DNA from: Pedobacter insulae
GTDB taxonomy: Bacteria; Bacteroidota; Bacteroidia; Sphingobacteriales; Sphingobacteriaceae
Assembly: GCF_900113525.1 (NCBI RefSeq)
Contig: NZ_FOPP01000002.1
Location: 372,001 to 436,000 of the forward strand
DNA length: 64,000 nt
Direction: 5' to 3'
Of the stretch, positions 16,711 through 26,800 are shown one piece after another. The number at the start of each line of letters is the position of its first letter. Position 1 is the first letter of the stretch. Position numbers and translations under genes: made by a program. The notes beneath the pieces were generated by a model. The model made no database searches. It was not told where the DNA came from and worked only from the letters and a program-made list of their open reading frames with translations.

Positions 16711-17604
16711 TTATTTCCAGATGATATATACTGGGTAATGGTCAGACAATTGATTGGTTTGTTCATCTTGGATCACATCAGCAGCTTTAACCTTAGCAGC
16801 GATCGGTTTATTTACCCAAATATAATCTATACGGATCTTTTTGCCATGTTCAGCCGCATGCGCCTTGGTAGGTGCACTATATTTAAATTGAGTATTGGTT
16901 AAATAATAGGAATCTTTAAAACCAGCTTGTATCATTCGATTGGTAACTGTATAATCTAAACGCCCTTGGTTAAGGTTATTGTAGTAAATGGTTTTAAATT
17001 TAACAATTGCGGTACCGCTCTTGGGCTGTAATTTGCCGTCTGTTTTCAGGAATGCATCAAGCAACGGCTGTCCGTATTGAGCCGAATCTGCAGCTGCTAG
17101 TGCATTAAAATCCCCAGCAATTATTATTTTTTCATTTGAAGGGATCAATTTTGCATGGGCTAAAATGCGATCAATATCATTCCGTCTAATTTGCACTTCA
17201 AAAGGCGAAAGGTGTATGATAAAGAAATGGATGCCCTTGATGTTGCCGTAAAGATAGGAGTGCCACATGTTTGTGGTAACCTGTTGTGCCATAACAATGG
17301 GGTATCGAGAGGTAATACCAATCGGATGAGTTACACCAGTATTTAGCAGAGCATATGGATGACCATACTTTTTTCCTAGATTTTCAAGGCTGTCTTGTGT
17401 AAATCCGTTGAGTTCCTGATAGGCAATCACATCCGGATTTTCCTTGGTTATCCAATCGATATAGCGTTTTTGTAACAAAACATCGTTGTTAAATCCATGA
17501 AGAACATTGTAGCTGATGAACTTCATTTCGTTCTTGTTATTTTGGGCGTTTAGATTAGCAGACGCTACTATCAACAAAAGCCCTAAGAGAATATTTCTTG
17601 CCAT
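16711..17604 (-). CDS. exported endonuclease/exonuclease/phosphatase (EEP) family protein
   Basis: 297 aa, signal peptide to L-N-A-Q (residue 21). EEP (DNase I-like) motifs: I-S-Y-N-V-L-H-G, D-V-I-A-Y-Q-E-L (metal Glu), I-I-H-L-S-P-F-E, I-I-A-G-D-F-N-A-L, R-I-D-Y-I-W-V and S-D-H-Y-P-V. The family includes nucleases, sphingomyelinases and inositol-phosphate phosphatases, all phosphoester hydrolases. Its place beside a metallophosphatase and downstream of sugar kinases favours a small phosphodiester over DNA. It is 66 bp after the histidine phosphatase gene. A second, distantly similar EEP protein is at 28640-29575. Confidence 0.88.
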   Translation of the reverse strand: MARNILLGLLLIVASANLNAQNNKNEMKFISYNVLHGFNNDVLLQKRYIDWITKENPDVIAYQELNGFTQDSLENLGKKYGHPYALLNTGVTHPIGITSRYPIVMAQQVTTNMWHSYLYGNIKGIHFFIIHLSPFEVQIRRNDIDRILAHAKLIPSNEKIIIAGDFNALAAADSAQYGQPLLDAFLKTDGKLQPKSGTAIVKFKTIYYNNLNQGRLDYTVTNRMIQAGFKDSYYLTNTQFKYSAPTKAHAAEHGKKIRIDYIWVNKPIAAKVKAADVIQDEQTNQLSDHYPVYIIWK

Positions 17605-17670
17605 TAAATTGAGTTTAAAATAAAAATTCTATAAGGATGGATAACATAACTACTCTAATTAAACCTATCG

Positions 17671-18270
17671 TTAAGAAATTATTGCATTTAGCTTTGTTAG
17701 TGTTAGTATGTTATCTTCATCAATTTCAAATGTTGTTATTGATGAATTTTCCTGAGCCAATTGTCGATAGTTTTTTAATGGCATACCAAGTTTATGAGCT
17801 AAATACAGTCTGTTGATGCCATTATGGGCTACAACCAAGATTGTTCCGTTGAGGTGTTTGTGTAGCATTTCACTGAAAAATTCATCAACACGTTTAACAA
17901 CCTGCTCGCCGCTCTCCCCATTGCCTCCAGCTTTCGTCAATAGCGGATCATTACTCCAGTTTTTCCATAGTATTTCATTCTCAGCAATAAATTCCACCCG
18001 AGTTTTCCCTTCCCAGATCCCAAAGTCTACTTCAGTTAATCTGTTGTCGGTATTAATAGCGGTTCCGGAAGCAATTTCTGCAGTAATTTTTGCACGCTGT
18101 AGGGGCGAGGAATAAACAGCGTCAAATTTAATCTCTTTTAATAGCTGATGAACAAGGTTTGCTTGAGCTATCCCTTTATCTGTTAACTCGATATCAGTTC
18201 TGCCACAATACCTATTTCCGCTAGCGTTATAAGCTGTTTCTCCATGACGCAATAAATAAACTTTAAGCAT
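17671..18270 (-). CDS. histidine phosphatase (phosphoglycerate mutase-like / CobC-like)
   Basis: 199 aa, cytoplasmic. The phosphohistidine motif L-L-R-H9-G-E-T-A-Y-N, the Y-S-S-P-L-Q-R-A-K-I-T-A loop, the acidic catalytic E-V-D-F-G-I-W-E-G and the second histidine V-V-A-H-N-G-I are all present. The pattern D-I-E-L-T-D-K-G is close to alpha-ribazole phosphatases, but there are no cobalamin genes around. The start overlaps the FGGY kinase end by 8 bp, so it probably removes a phosphate from, or regulates the level of, an intermediate made by the kinases upstream. The exact substrate is unknown. Confidence 0.87.
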   Translation of the reverse strand: MLKVYLLRHGETAYNASGNRYCGRTDIELTDKGIAQANLVHQLLKEIKFDAVYSSPLQRAKITAEIASGTAINTDNRLTEVDFGIWEGKTRVEFIAENEILWKNWSNDPLLTKAGGNGESGEQVVKRVDEFFSEMLHKHLNGTILVVAHNGINRLYLAHKLGMPLKNYRQLAQENSSITTFEIDEDNILTLTKLNAIIS

Positions 18271-19723
18271 GAATTTTATTTTTGATATAGCCTTTGCTGG
18301 TTAACAAAGCGATGAATTTATGATAGTTATTGTTGTAATTATTTGAAAGTATAGCTTCCGGGTAAACTTCTTTTTCTATGCAAGTCATTTGCGCAACAGC
18401 TTCAATTAGTGATTTAAAATAGGTGTTAGAGGCGGCTAAAATTGCAGCACCAACAGCTCCGCTTATATGTTTCATTTTAAAGATGGGAAGATTTAGCACA
18501 TTACTTCTAATTTTTAACCACGTCTCGTTATTGCTGCCACCCCCAGCAGTGTAAACCGCGTTAATATCTTCTTGTGTAAACTGTTTAATAAGCTCAAAAG
18601 CATATCGTTCTAAATAAGCCACACCTTCCATGTTGGCTGTAAATTTTTCTTCCATACTTAATCCGGCAGGCTCAAAACCAACAGCATGAGGTGCCAGCAT
18701 TGGAAATCTTTCACCTTTTTGTCTTAATGGATAAGAGAAATTGTTTGAAGGAATTAGTTTTGCTGCTGCTTCGCTAAGGTATTCAATGTTATTGCCAAAT
18801 TCATTTGTTACCCAATCTGCTCCGGTGTTACTTGCGCCACCTGGCATCCAATAACCTGCTGGGTGTCTGTGACTGTAAATTCTTCCTTCATCATCAAGTA
18901 ATTGCTTGGTAGTTACACCCTTAATTACCATTGTTGTGCCTATTGTTGTATTCCAATCTCCAAGTCTGATAGCACCTGATGCAATTTGCGAAGCGCATCC
19001 ATCAGTAATGCCATTAATGATTTTAATATTTTTTGGGAGACTGATTTTTTTTGCTAACTGTGGTTCAATTGTTCCAATTACACTTCCAGAGGGCAATACA
19101 TTTGGTAGCCAATTTTTCTTAATCAATAAATCAGTTGTGAGATAAGCTGGCCATTCTAGTTTGTTCACGTCGTAACCAGATTTAAAGGCATTGGTATAAT
19201 CTGTCACTCCCCAAACTCCGCTTAACAATCCGGTAATGTAATCTGCAGCGTGTACCCATTTGGCTATTTGATTTACTTTTTCGGGATATGTTTCTTGAAA
19301 CCAAATCATCTTTGCTAAACCACTTGAAGAGTTGAAACCAGTAAATCCTTGTACATTGTTTTTAGTGGCTATTGAGATGCATTTTTCGCCTTGGGGTGTA
19401 GAACGCTTGTCGCTGTACATAATCGCATTATGAAGTGGATTATGGAATTGATCTAAGGGGATAACTGTTCCGGAGGTAGAAGTAACTGCAATGGCGATGA
19501 TTTTGGAGATTATTTTTTGATTTGATTTTGCAGCACTTAATTTCAATAAACATTCTTCACACGCTTTCCACCACATTACTGGCGATTGTTCTTCTCTTGA
19601 TTGATCGTCTAAGCCGAAGTTTTTTTCAGTGCTTGCGGCAACTTCTCCATTAGAATCTAATATAACCATACGTGCACCTTGTGTTCCAATATCAATTCCT
19701 AAAAAATATGCTTCCATTAACAA
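18263..19723 (-). CDS. FGGY-family carbohydrate kinase (second of pair)
   Basis: 486 aa with the FGGY two-domain actin-like fold: G-I-D-I-G-T-Q-G-A-R-M (phosphate 1), T-S-T-S-G-T-V-I-P-L-D, K-W-V-H-A-A-D-Y (sugar domain), N-G-I-T-D-G-C-A-S-Q (catalytic Asp region), T-T-I-G-T-T-M-V-I-K (phosphate 2) and Y-T-A-G-G-G-S-N-N-E-T-W (adenosine). The T-S-G-T-V pattern places it nearer ribulokinase/xylulokinase-like members than glycerol kinase. The start may be the ATG at 19723 or 19717. It overlaps the first kinase by 7 bp. It phosphorylates a ketose or polyol in the cytoplasm; the substrate cannot be read from sequence. Confidence 0.88.
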   Translation of the reverse strand: MLMEAYFLGIDIGTQGARMVILDSNGEVAASTEKNFGLDDQSREEQSPVMWWKACEECLLKLSAAKSNQKIISKIIAIAVTSTSGTVIPLDQFHNPLHNAIMYSDKRSTPQGEKCISIATKNNVQGFTGFNSSSGLAKMIWFQETYPEKVNQIAKWVHAADYITGLLSGVWGVTDYTNAFKSGYDVNKLEWPAYLTTDLLIKKNWLPNVLPSGSVIGTIEPQLAKKISLPKNIKIINGITDGCASQIASGAIRLGDWNTTIGTTMVIKGVTTKQLLDDEGRIYSHRHPAGYWMPGGASNTGADWVTNEFGNNIEYLSEAAAKLIPSNNFSYPLRQKGERFPMLAPHAVGFEPAGLSMEEKFTANMEGVAYLERYAFELIKQFTQEDINAVYTAGGGSNNETWLKIRSNVLNLPIFKMKHISGAVGAAILAASNTYFKSLIEAVAQMTCIEKEVYPEAILSNNYNNNYHKFIALLTSKGYIKNKIHA

Positions 19724-21165
19724 AAAGTTTGTTTAAATACAGCTCTAGTCTGCTTCCATTCGGCATAGCGTTGCTGGTATTGTTCGATATTTTTGGGGAC
19801 GGTTTCTGCTAAGATTGATGAATTTAATGCTGCAAAACCTAATGCTTTATTGCAAATATAAACTCCACCAATTACCGATGCTTGACGATAATCGGTATTG
19901 ATTTTGATTTTTTTACCTATTAGATTAGCTAAAAACTGTCGTAACAGTGGGCTTTGCACCCCCCCTCCGCAAGCCCAAATATAATCAGCTTCATGCGTGG
20001 TCACTTCACATAAACTTTTGTAGTTTTCATTAATACTACAGGCTATGTCCCAAAGAGTAGCCCAAACAAAACTTGCTCTAGTTAATTGATGCGATACAGG
20101 TACATTGAATATAAAGCCCCCTTTAGTTAGCGGAGTTTCTTCGTCTGCAAGTAGCGAACCTAAAGAAGCTACACACTGAAAATCTTTAAGTTCGGCCAGT
20201 TCCTTCTCAATTATATCATAATCTTCAGTTGGATAAAAAATTTCTTTTAACCGTTGATAGTTTAATCCGGTTACACCAGCATTTGTTTCTAAAATAAAAC
20301 TGTTTTCATCTGTATGTCTGTTTGTCCAGGTGCGCTGTAGATGATCTGTAATATAACTATCGGTTAATTTTATAATAGGAGTTGTCGTGCCAGAAACTAT
20401 TACAATATCATTTGCACAGGGTTGTGTGCTAATTACTGCTAATTGTGTATCTGCTCCACCTACTACTACTTTAGCATCAGCTGAAATCTGAATTGCTTCA
20501 GCCTCGCTTTTGAGTACCTTTCCAAGTATAGTTCCAGATGGTGTTAATTTTGGGAGAAGTTTGGGGTTAATATTAAATAAATTGCAAAGCCGATCTGACC
20601 AGTTTTTTTGAGCTACATCGTAAAGCAAAGTTTCTGATGCTTGGGAATGTTCATAATGTATTACACCACTCATTTTATATTCAACCCAATCACTAATGCT
20701 CAAAAAAGTAGCAACCTTATTCCATATTTCTGTTTTTTTTTTCTCAATCCCGATTAATTTATAGGCAGAAAATAATGAATTAGGAAAACGTCCGGTCAAT
20801 TGATAGACCTCTTTTTTATCCGCTAGTAAATTTTCCCATTGTCTTCCGCGATGGTCAATATTAGGTAGGCCTATGAGCGATTTTCCTTCTTTGTCGATCA
20901 GCACTATGCCTTCTCTTTGACTAGTAGCTGTTATTCCTTCAATATGAATTTCTGGAGCCTGAGCTAGACTTAGTCTGGCTAATTGTTGAATCTGAATCCA
21001 TAAATCACCAGGGTCAAAATACAAACTATCAGGATAATCACTATCCTTTACATTTTGTAAATCTGCTCTTGCTATTCCTAAAATTTCGCCATCAATTGTT
21101 GCTACGGCTACACGTACATTGCCTGTACCTACATCTATAATTAAATATCCTTGCTGGTTATTCAT
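19717..21165 (-). CDS. FGGY-family carbohydrate kinase (first of pair, LsrK/YoaC-like)
   Basis: 482 aa from the ATG at 21165; a longer frame to 21201 would overlap the dehydrogenase and lacks support. Motifs: I-I-D-V-G-T-G-N-V-R-V, G-I-T-A-T-S-Q-R-E-G-I-V-L-I-D, S-I-S-D-W-V-E-Y, V-V-G-G-A-D-T-Q and W-A-C-G-G-G-V-Q-S. The T-S-x-R-E-G-I-V-L-x-D string resembles autoinducer-2 kinase LsrK and B. subtilis YoaC, though no other lsr genes are here. It lies 5 bp after the 2-hydroxyacid dehydrogenase gene. Two non-identical kinases in tandem suggest two related substrates or successive steps. Confidence 0.87.
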   Translation of the reverse strand: MNNQQGYLIIDVGTGNVRVAVATIDGEILGIARADLQNVKDSDYPDSLYFDPGDLWIQIQQLARLSLAQAPEIHIEGITATSQREGIVLIDKEGKSLIGLPNIDHRGRQWENLLADKKEVYQLTGRFPNSLFSAYKLIGIEKKKTEIWNKVATFLSISDWVEYKMSGVIHYEHSQASETLLYDVAQKNWSDRLCNLFNINPKLLPKLTPSGTILGKVLKSEAEAIQISADAKVVVGGADTQLAVISTQPCANDIVIVSGTTTPIIKLTDSYITDHLQRTWTNRHTDENSFILETNAGVTGLNYQRLKEIFYPTEDYDIIEKELAELKDFQCVASLGSLLADEETPLTKGGFIFNVPVSHQLTRASFVWATLWDIACSINENYKSLCEVTTHEADYIWACGGGVQSPLLRQFLANLIGKKIKINTDYRQASVIGGVYICNKALGFAALNSSILAETVPKNIEQYQQRYAEWKQTRAVFKQTFC

Positions 21166-21170
21166 ACCAT

Positions 21171-22133
21171 CTATATTTTGCTCATTTGCTTTGCAAACCA
21201 TTTGATAATTCTATCATTCATAATTGCCACATGATGATCTTCAACCTCATGTGTGGCGCCTGCAATATGTGGAGTTGCCAATACATTTGGGTGATGAATT
21301 AATCTATAATCTTTCTCATCTGGTGGTTCGTGATCAAATACATCCAATACAGCACCTCTAATTAAATTGTTTTCTATGGCATATAAAAGATCATCACGTT
21401 TTACTACTGCAGCCCTTGCGGTGTTAACAAATATGGCACCAGTTTGCATCGTAGATATTAGATCATTGTTAATCATTTCAATTGTGGTTTCATTAACTGG
21501 TAAATGAATAGATACAATATCTGAAGTTTTAAACACTTCTGCTAAACTTGTTTTCTTATATTTAGAACTGGCTTGTTCCACAAAAGGATCATAAAATTGA
21601 ATGGTGCATGGAAAATTTTCTACCATGTTAGCAATGCGTTGCGGTACTGCCCCAAAACCAACCATGCCTATTGTTTTATTTGCCAATTCATTTCCCTTAA
21701 ATTGAAGATAGGAGGTGTGGGCACCATTATCCCAATTTTTTTCTTTTAACCATTTGGTACTGGCTGCAGTGTTGCGTAATATATCTATAACAGTAGCTAA
21801 AAATAACTCAGCAACCGCTTGAGAATTTCTGGCAGGGGTATGGAAAACAGGGATATTTTTCTCTTTTGCAGTTTTTAAGCAAACATTAGAAGGTGTGCCT
21901 CTGCAAACGCCAATAAATTCTAAATGTGGAAAAGAATTAATCACTTTAGCAGTTACATGGTCATGTTCGGTTATTAATGCATCTGCTTTCGATGTATCCA
22001 GTAGGTTAATAAGCTCATCCTCGCTAAATGCCCTACCATTAGTTTTCCATGGCTTATATATAACTTCTCCGAGCACAGCTGAAAGTTCTGCTTGTCCTTT
22101 TGCATGATAAGGTGCTGTAACTAATATCCTCAT
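21171..22133 (-). CDS. NAD-dependent D-isomer-specific 2-hydroxyacid dehydrogenase
   Basis: 320 aa, cytoplasmic. Nucleotide loop G-M-V-G-F-G-A-V-P-Q-R (about residues 158-168). Catalytic arginine in N-T-A-R-A-A-V-V, glutamate in D-V-F-D-H-E-P-P and histidine in T-P-H-I-A-G-A-T complete the phosphoglycerate dehydrogenase-like triad. It heads the minus-strand operon with two FGGY kinases. The pairing recalls B. subtilis yoaD-yoaC, whose physiological substrate I do not know to be established. It would interconvert a 2-hydroxy acid and a 2-keto acid, perhaps a sugar-acid or phosphorylated acid. A divergent DeoR gene starts 272 bp away. Confidence 0.88.
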   Translation of the reverse strand: MRILVTAPYHAKGQAELSAVLGEVIYKPWKTNGRAFSEDELINLLDTSKADALITEHDHVTAKVINSFPHLEFIGVCRGTPSNVCLKTAKEKNIPVFHTPARNSQAVAELFLATVIDILRNTAASTKWLKEKNWDNGAHTSYLQFKGNELANKTIGMVGFGAVPQRIANMVENFPCTIQFYDPFVEQASSKYKKTSLAEVFKTSDIVSIHLPVNETTIEMINNDLISTMQTGAIFVNTARAAVVKRDDLLYAIENNLIRGAVLDVFDHEPPDEKDYRLIHHPNVLATPHIAGATHEVEDHHVAIMNDRIIKWFAKQMSKI

Positions 22134-22405
22134 TTTTGTTGTTTGTATTGGTTAATTATTTAATAATGTGATTCACGTCAATTTAACTGTGAACGGAGTT
22201 GTGATTAATTGGTGGTATGGCTAGCTGATGAACAAATTAACATAATTAAACTTAAAAAAACAAAATTAAAATTAATTTAAACAAAATTTTAGTTTTTTAT
22301 TACAATTTTGCGTTTAAAAGTAAATTATAGCTTTAATTAATCACATTTTAATTAAGTTTGTATTTTAGAAATCAAAAATTAAATCCTCTTAGCCAAGCAA
22401 CGCTT
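22134..22405. promoter_or_regulatory. divergent control region of the kinase operon and deoR
   Basis: 272 bp of very A+T-rich DNA. On the plus strand TAAGTTTG (22353-22360) matches the -7 consensus TAnnTTTG and lies 46 bp before the deoR ATG, but no good -33 element precedes it. On the minus strand TAATTTTG (22268-22261) is another -7 match, about 130 bp before the dehydrogenase start. DeoR-type repressors usually bind such divergent regions, and the operator here is not resolved. Confidence 0.4.
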
Positions 22406-23170
22406 ATGAAAAACATTACCGATAGACACGAGCTTATTCTGCAAAGACTTAAAGAAAATGGAAAAGTTAGTATTGCAGAACTTGCTGAGCTAATGAATGT
22501 AACTGGGGTGACAATTAGAAAGGATTTGAAAATCCTGGAAGACAAAAATCTCCTATTCCGTACCAAGGGTGGAGCTTCTGTAAGTAATCCCTATGCTTCT
22601 GAAAGAACGATTAACGAAAAGGAATTTATCAATTCTGATCAGAAAAAGAGGATCGCGAAGGCGGCTATGGCGTTAATAGGTAGTAGCGATTCGATTAGCA
22701 TTGGTTCTGGTACTACGGTTTTCGAACTTGCAAGGTGCTTATTTCCTGCTAATCATTTAACGGTAATTACTCCTGCTTTAAAGGTTGGGTTAGAATTAAG
22801 TAACCGTCCAAATGTTGAAGTCTTGCAACTTGGTGGCCTGATAAGATCCAATTCATCTTCGGTGGCGGGTACCTACGCAGAAAGAACACTTCAAGAATTA
22901 TCCTGTGAAATTATATTCCTCGGGGTGGATGGTATTGATTTTGATTTTGGTTTTTCTATCACAAACATCGCCGAAGCAACACTTAACCAAAAAATGATTG
23001 AAACTGCCCAAACTGTAGTGATTATGGCGGATAGCACTAAATTTAACAAAAGAGGTTTAGGTAAAATCTGTAGCTTCGATCAGGTTCAGTATGTGATTAC
23101 TGATGATAAAGTTTCTGAAAAGAATATTAGACAATTGGAAGATAGAAGTGTAAAAGTTATTGTAGTTTGA
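22406..23170 (+). CDS. DeoR/GlpR-family repressor
   Basis: 254 aa from the ATG at 22406; an upstream in-frame TTG at 22358 would start on the promoter element and is rejected. The N-terminal helix-turn-helix is I-A-E-L-A-E-L-M-N-V-T-G-V-T-I-R-K-D-L-K-I-L-E, followed by the effector domain with I-G-S-G-T-T (phosphate-sugar loop), L-G-G-L-I-R and the late M-A-D-S-T-K-F. DeoR proteins usually sense a phosphorylated sugar. Here the product of the divergent FGGY kinases is the natural candidate. It may also govern the SusCD genes that follow 654 bp later. Confidence 0.9.
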   Translation: MKNITDRHELILQRLKENGKVSIAELAELMNVTGVTIRKDLKILEDKNLLFRTKGGASVSNPYASERTINEKEFINSDQKKRIAKAAMALIGSSDSISIGSGTTVFELARCLFPANHLTVITPALKVGLELSNRPNVEVLQLGGLIRSNSSSVAGTYAERTLQELSCEIIFLGVDGIDFDFGFSITNIAEATLNQKMIETAQTVVIMADSTKFNKRGLGKICSFDQVQYVITDDKVSEKNIRQLEDRSVKVIVV

Positions 23171-23824
23171 GGTTTCTTAAGCTTATGTTCATCTTTCCAT
23201 TTAAGCTGATTAACTCTGATTAGCTGAATCGTCAATTTTTAAACGAAATAATCAAATTTTTGTCTTAAAAAAATTAAGGTCGTCATGCCGATGTTTTTAA
23301 TTTAATCTTCTTTTACTTAAAATATATTTTTTTCAGTTGATTTATCAGGAATGCTTTTGAAATTAAAAATATTGGGTATTACATTTTAATTTTAAGGTAA
23401 ATCGGCGTTGCCTTATGGGTTTTCCATAGAGAAATCTAACTAGCTGTAACAGTGAAGATGGTTAAAAAGTTTGGTAAAGTCTGCCTGAATGTAAGTATAG
23501 TCTAATTCTAGTGGTATTGTCAACTCTTAAATATTTACAATCATTTGTAGCTTACGTTTGATTAAAACTCGTGTGAGCTCTTCCATTTTCCACTTTTTTA
23601 ACAATTTTTTTACTACGCGATAGGTTAATTAATTGTTAATATATCTTTACTATTTACTTATATTTTGTTTTATTTAATTTTATTTTATTTATTTACATAA
23701 AATTATGTTAATAACTTGAAATGAAATTAAACTTAACTTCTGCTAATTTGAGTGTTTAGATTTTTCAATCAATTTCTTAACTAGTTACTTTTACCAATTT
23801 TTTATCGAACAGAAGATAACCCTT
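23171..23824. other. 654-bp A+T-rich intergenic region before susC
   Basis: No open frame of note and no RNA gene that I recognise. A TACGTTTG string at 23553-23560 matches the -7 consensus, but its spacing to a -33 element is poor. The last 200 bp are rich in TTTA and TTAAT runs, as is usual before susC genes. A leader RNA or distant operator could be here, but nothing specific can be shown. Confidence 0.4.
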
Positions 23825-26800
23825 ATGACAAAAAAAAACTTTTACGTATTGCTTTTATTGCTAATGTCGTTTGTAACGGCGTTAGCACAACAAATACAGG
23901 TAACTGGAAAGGTTACTGATGATCTTGGAGGAGTTCTTCCGGGAGTTACCATAATGATTAAAGGCACAACTAATGCTGTTGTTACTAATGAAAGAGGGGT
24001 ATATGTATTGCCAAAAGTTTCAGGTAACGCAATCTTGGTGTTTTCTATGCTAGGAATGAAACCACAAGAAGTTACAGTGGACAACCGCAACACAATTGAT
24101 GTCTCTTTACATGGCGAAGCTTTTAGCTTAAACGAAGTTGTAGCTATTGGTTATGGTGTGTCTAAGAAAAAAGACCTTACGGGCTCTGTGGCTACAGTTA
24201 GTGGTGAAACTTTAGCTAAAAGAGCCACTACACAAGTTTCTCAAGCATTGCAAGGTGCCATGCCAGGTGTAACCGTAACCCGATCAAACACCGAGCCGGG
24301 TGCTACTGCCACGGTTAGGGTAAGGGGCGTAACTACTATTGGTGATAGTAGCCCTTTGGTAATTGTTGATGGTGTGCCGGTTAGTAGTATGGATGATGTT
24401 AATCCGGATGATATTGAAGATATTTCGGTTCTAAAAGACGCTGCTTCTGCTTCTATTTATGGGGCAAGGGCGGCAGCTGGAGTTGTGATCATTACCACTA
24501 AAAGAGCCAAATCTAATCAGGTGCATATCGATTTTACCTCCAATTTTGGTTTCGATTCTCCTACAGCTTTTCCAGAAACTGTGGGTGTGCAAAGATACAT
24601 GCAAATGATTAATGAGTTTTCATGGAATGATGCAGGTAATGTAGCCGGAGGGGAATACAGTTTGTATCCTAAAAATGATGTCGAAAATTGGTTAACATTA
24701 AACCAAACTAACCCAAACCGTTATCCCAATACAAATTGGTTAGATTTAATTGTAAGAGATAGAGCACCACGTTTCAGTCAGAACATCTCATTTTCCGGAA
24801 GCTCTGGTAAGATCAAAACTTTTGCATCCTTAAATTATGAAAATGTAGATGCATTGTATGCACATAGAAATTACGAAAGAACAATGGCCAGGGTTAACAA
24901 CAGCATTGATATTTCGGATAAGTTTACGGCAAATATAGATTTCTCTTACAATTACGTAGTAAGGAAAAATCCTTCTGTGAACCCTATCTGGGATGCACAA
25001 CGATACCCTGCGGTATTTGCAGCCACCTGGGCCGATGGAAGAATTGCAAGTGGACAAAACGGGAGCAATGGTTATGCCGCATTAGAACATGGTGGTTTTA
25101 ATAATAGTACTGTTAGTAGGTTAAATGGCAGAATTTCATTACAATATAAACCTATTAAGGACCTTAGTTTTACAGCGGTAGTTTCACCTTATCTATCAAA
25201 CACCAAAGGAAAACAGTTCACCAAGCAAATCCCCTATTATTCTGATGAAGACCCTGCTGTGCGTTTGGGCTATATTGCTGGTTATGCTACAACTTTCTTA
25301 GCAGAAACTCGTGATGACAGTAAAACGTTTACCAAGCAGTTATTAGCTAACTACGACAAGCAAATTGGAGGTCATAGCTTTAGTGTATTGGCAGGTTATG
25401 AAGATTATACCTTTTTTGCCGAATCGCTAGGTGCCCGTGCAGATAACTATACTTTAATTAATTTCCCTTATCTGGATTTAGGTCCGTTAGACTATACCTC
25501 TAATACAGGTAATGCAGTAGAAACTGCTTACCGTTCTTATTTCGGCCGGGTGAATTACGATTATAAAAAGCGTTATTTGCTTCAGGCTAATATCAGGTAT
25601 GATGGCTCATCTCGTTTTCATCCAGATTACCGTTGGGGAGCATTTAGCTCAGCATCTGTTGGTTGGGTGTTAACGGAAGAAGCATTTATGCCCAAAATTA
25701 AAGGCTTATCTTATTTAAAGTTTAGGGGGTCTTGGGGCCAATTGGGTAACGAAAGAATCGGTAATTATCCATACCAATCATCAATCGGTTATTCTAATGC
25801 TTTGTTTTACCAAGGGAATACAGTAGTTTCAGCTACTACAGCAGCTCAGTTTGCTTATGCTATCAAAGATATTTCTTGGGAAACCACCGAAACTGCTAAC
25901 ATTGGTTTCGATGCTACTTTTTTAAATAACCGTTTATCGCTTACAACAGATTATTTTCAAAAGAAAACCAAAGATATGCTGCTAGAATTAGAAATTCCTG
26001 ATTACATGGGTTTCGAAAATCCTAATCAAAATACCGGTGTAATGACTACCAAAGGCTGGGATGCTCAGTTATCATGGAAAGATAAAATCGGAAAATTTGG
26101 CTATTCTGCAACTGTCAACCTATCAGATTCTAAATCAAAAATGGGTAATTTAGGCGGTACTGTATTTACAGGATCTCAAATTACCAGAGAAGGAAGTGAG
26201 TTTAAGGAATGGTACGGTTATCGATCAAATGGTATTTACCAAACGACAGCAGAAATTACAGGGTCTCCAAAATTATACAATAGTGTAAAACCTGGCGATA
26301 TCAGGTATGTAGATATTAGTGGTCCTAACGGAGTACCTGATGGTATTATTAGTCCAGATTACGACCGCGTTCAGTTGGGTGGCTCTTTACCGCGTTACGT
26401 TTTTGGTGGTGTTATCAACATGGATTATAGTGGTTTGGATCTGTCATTGGCTTTTCAAGGTGTGGGTAAGCAAAATGCAAGGTTAGCAGAGCAAGTGGTT
26501 AAGCCATTTAATTCTTCATGGACTAATCCGCCAGCAATTATAGATGGTAAATATTGGAGTGTTTACAACACACCGGAGCAAAATTTAAATGCTCAATATC
26601 CACGATTATCCTACACCTCAGGAGAAAATAATAATTATGTGATGTCTGATTATTGGATGATCAATGGTGCATATTTTCGTCTTAAAAACGTAGTGTTAGG
26701 ATATACTTTTCCAACGGCATGGACATCGAAAATAAAAATAGATCGTGTTAGGCTTTTTGCTTCGGCTACCGATTTATTTTCAATAGATAATTACCCAAAA

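Noticed and set aside
17671-18270. Cobalamin role (alpha-ribazole phosphatase) for the histidine phosphatase
   Set aside because: No cobalamin genes are near and it overlaps a sugar kinase gene; the family is broad.
19717-21165. Autoinducer-2 kinase assignment for the first FGGY kinase
   Set aside because: The TSxREGIVLxD string is suggestive, but no lsr transporter, LsrF/G or LsrR is present; the operon context fits a sugar or polyol route better.
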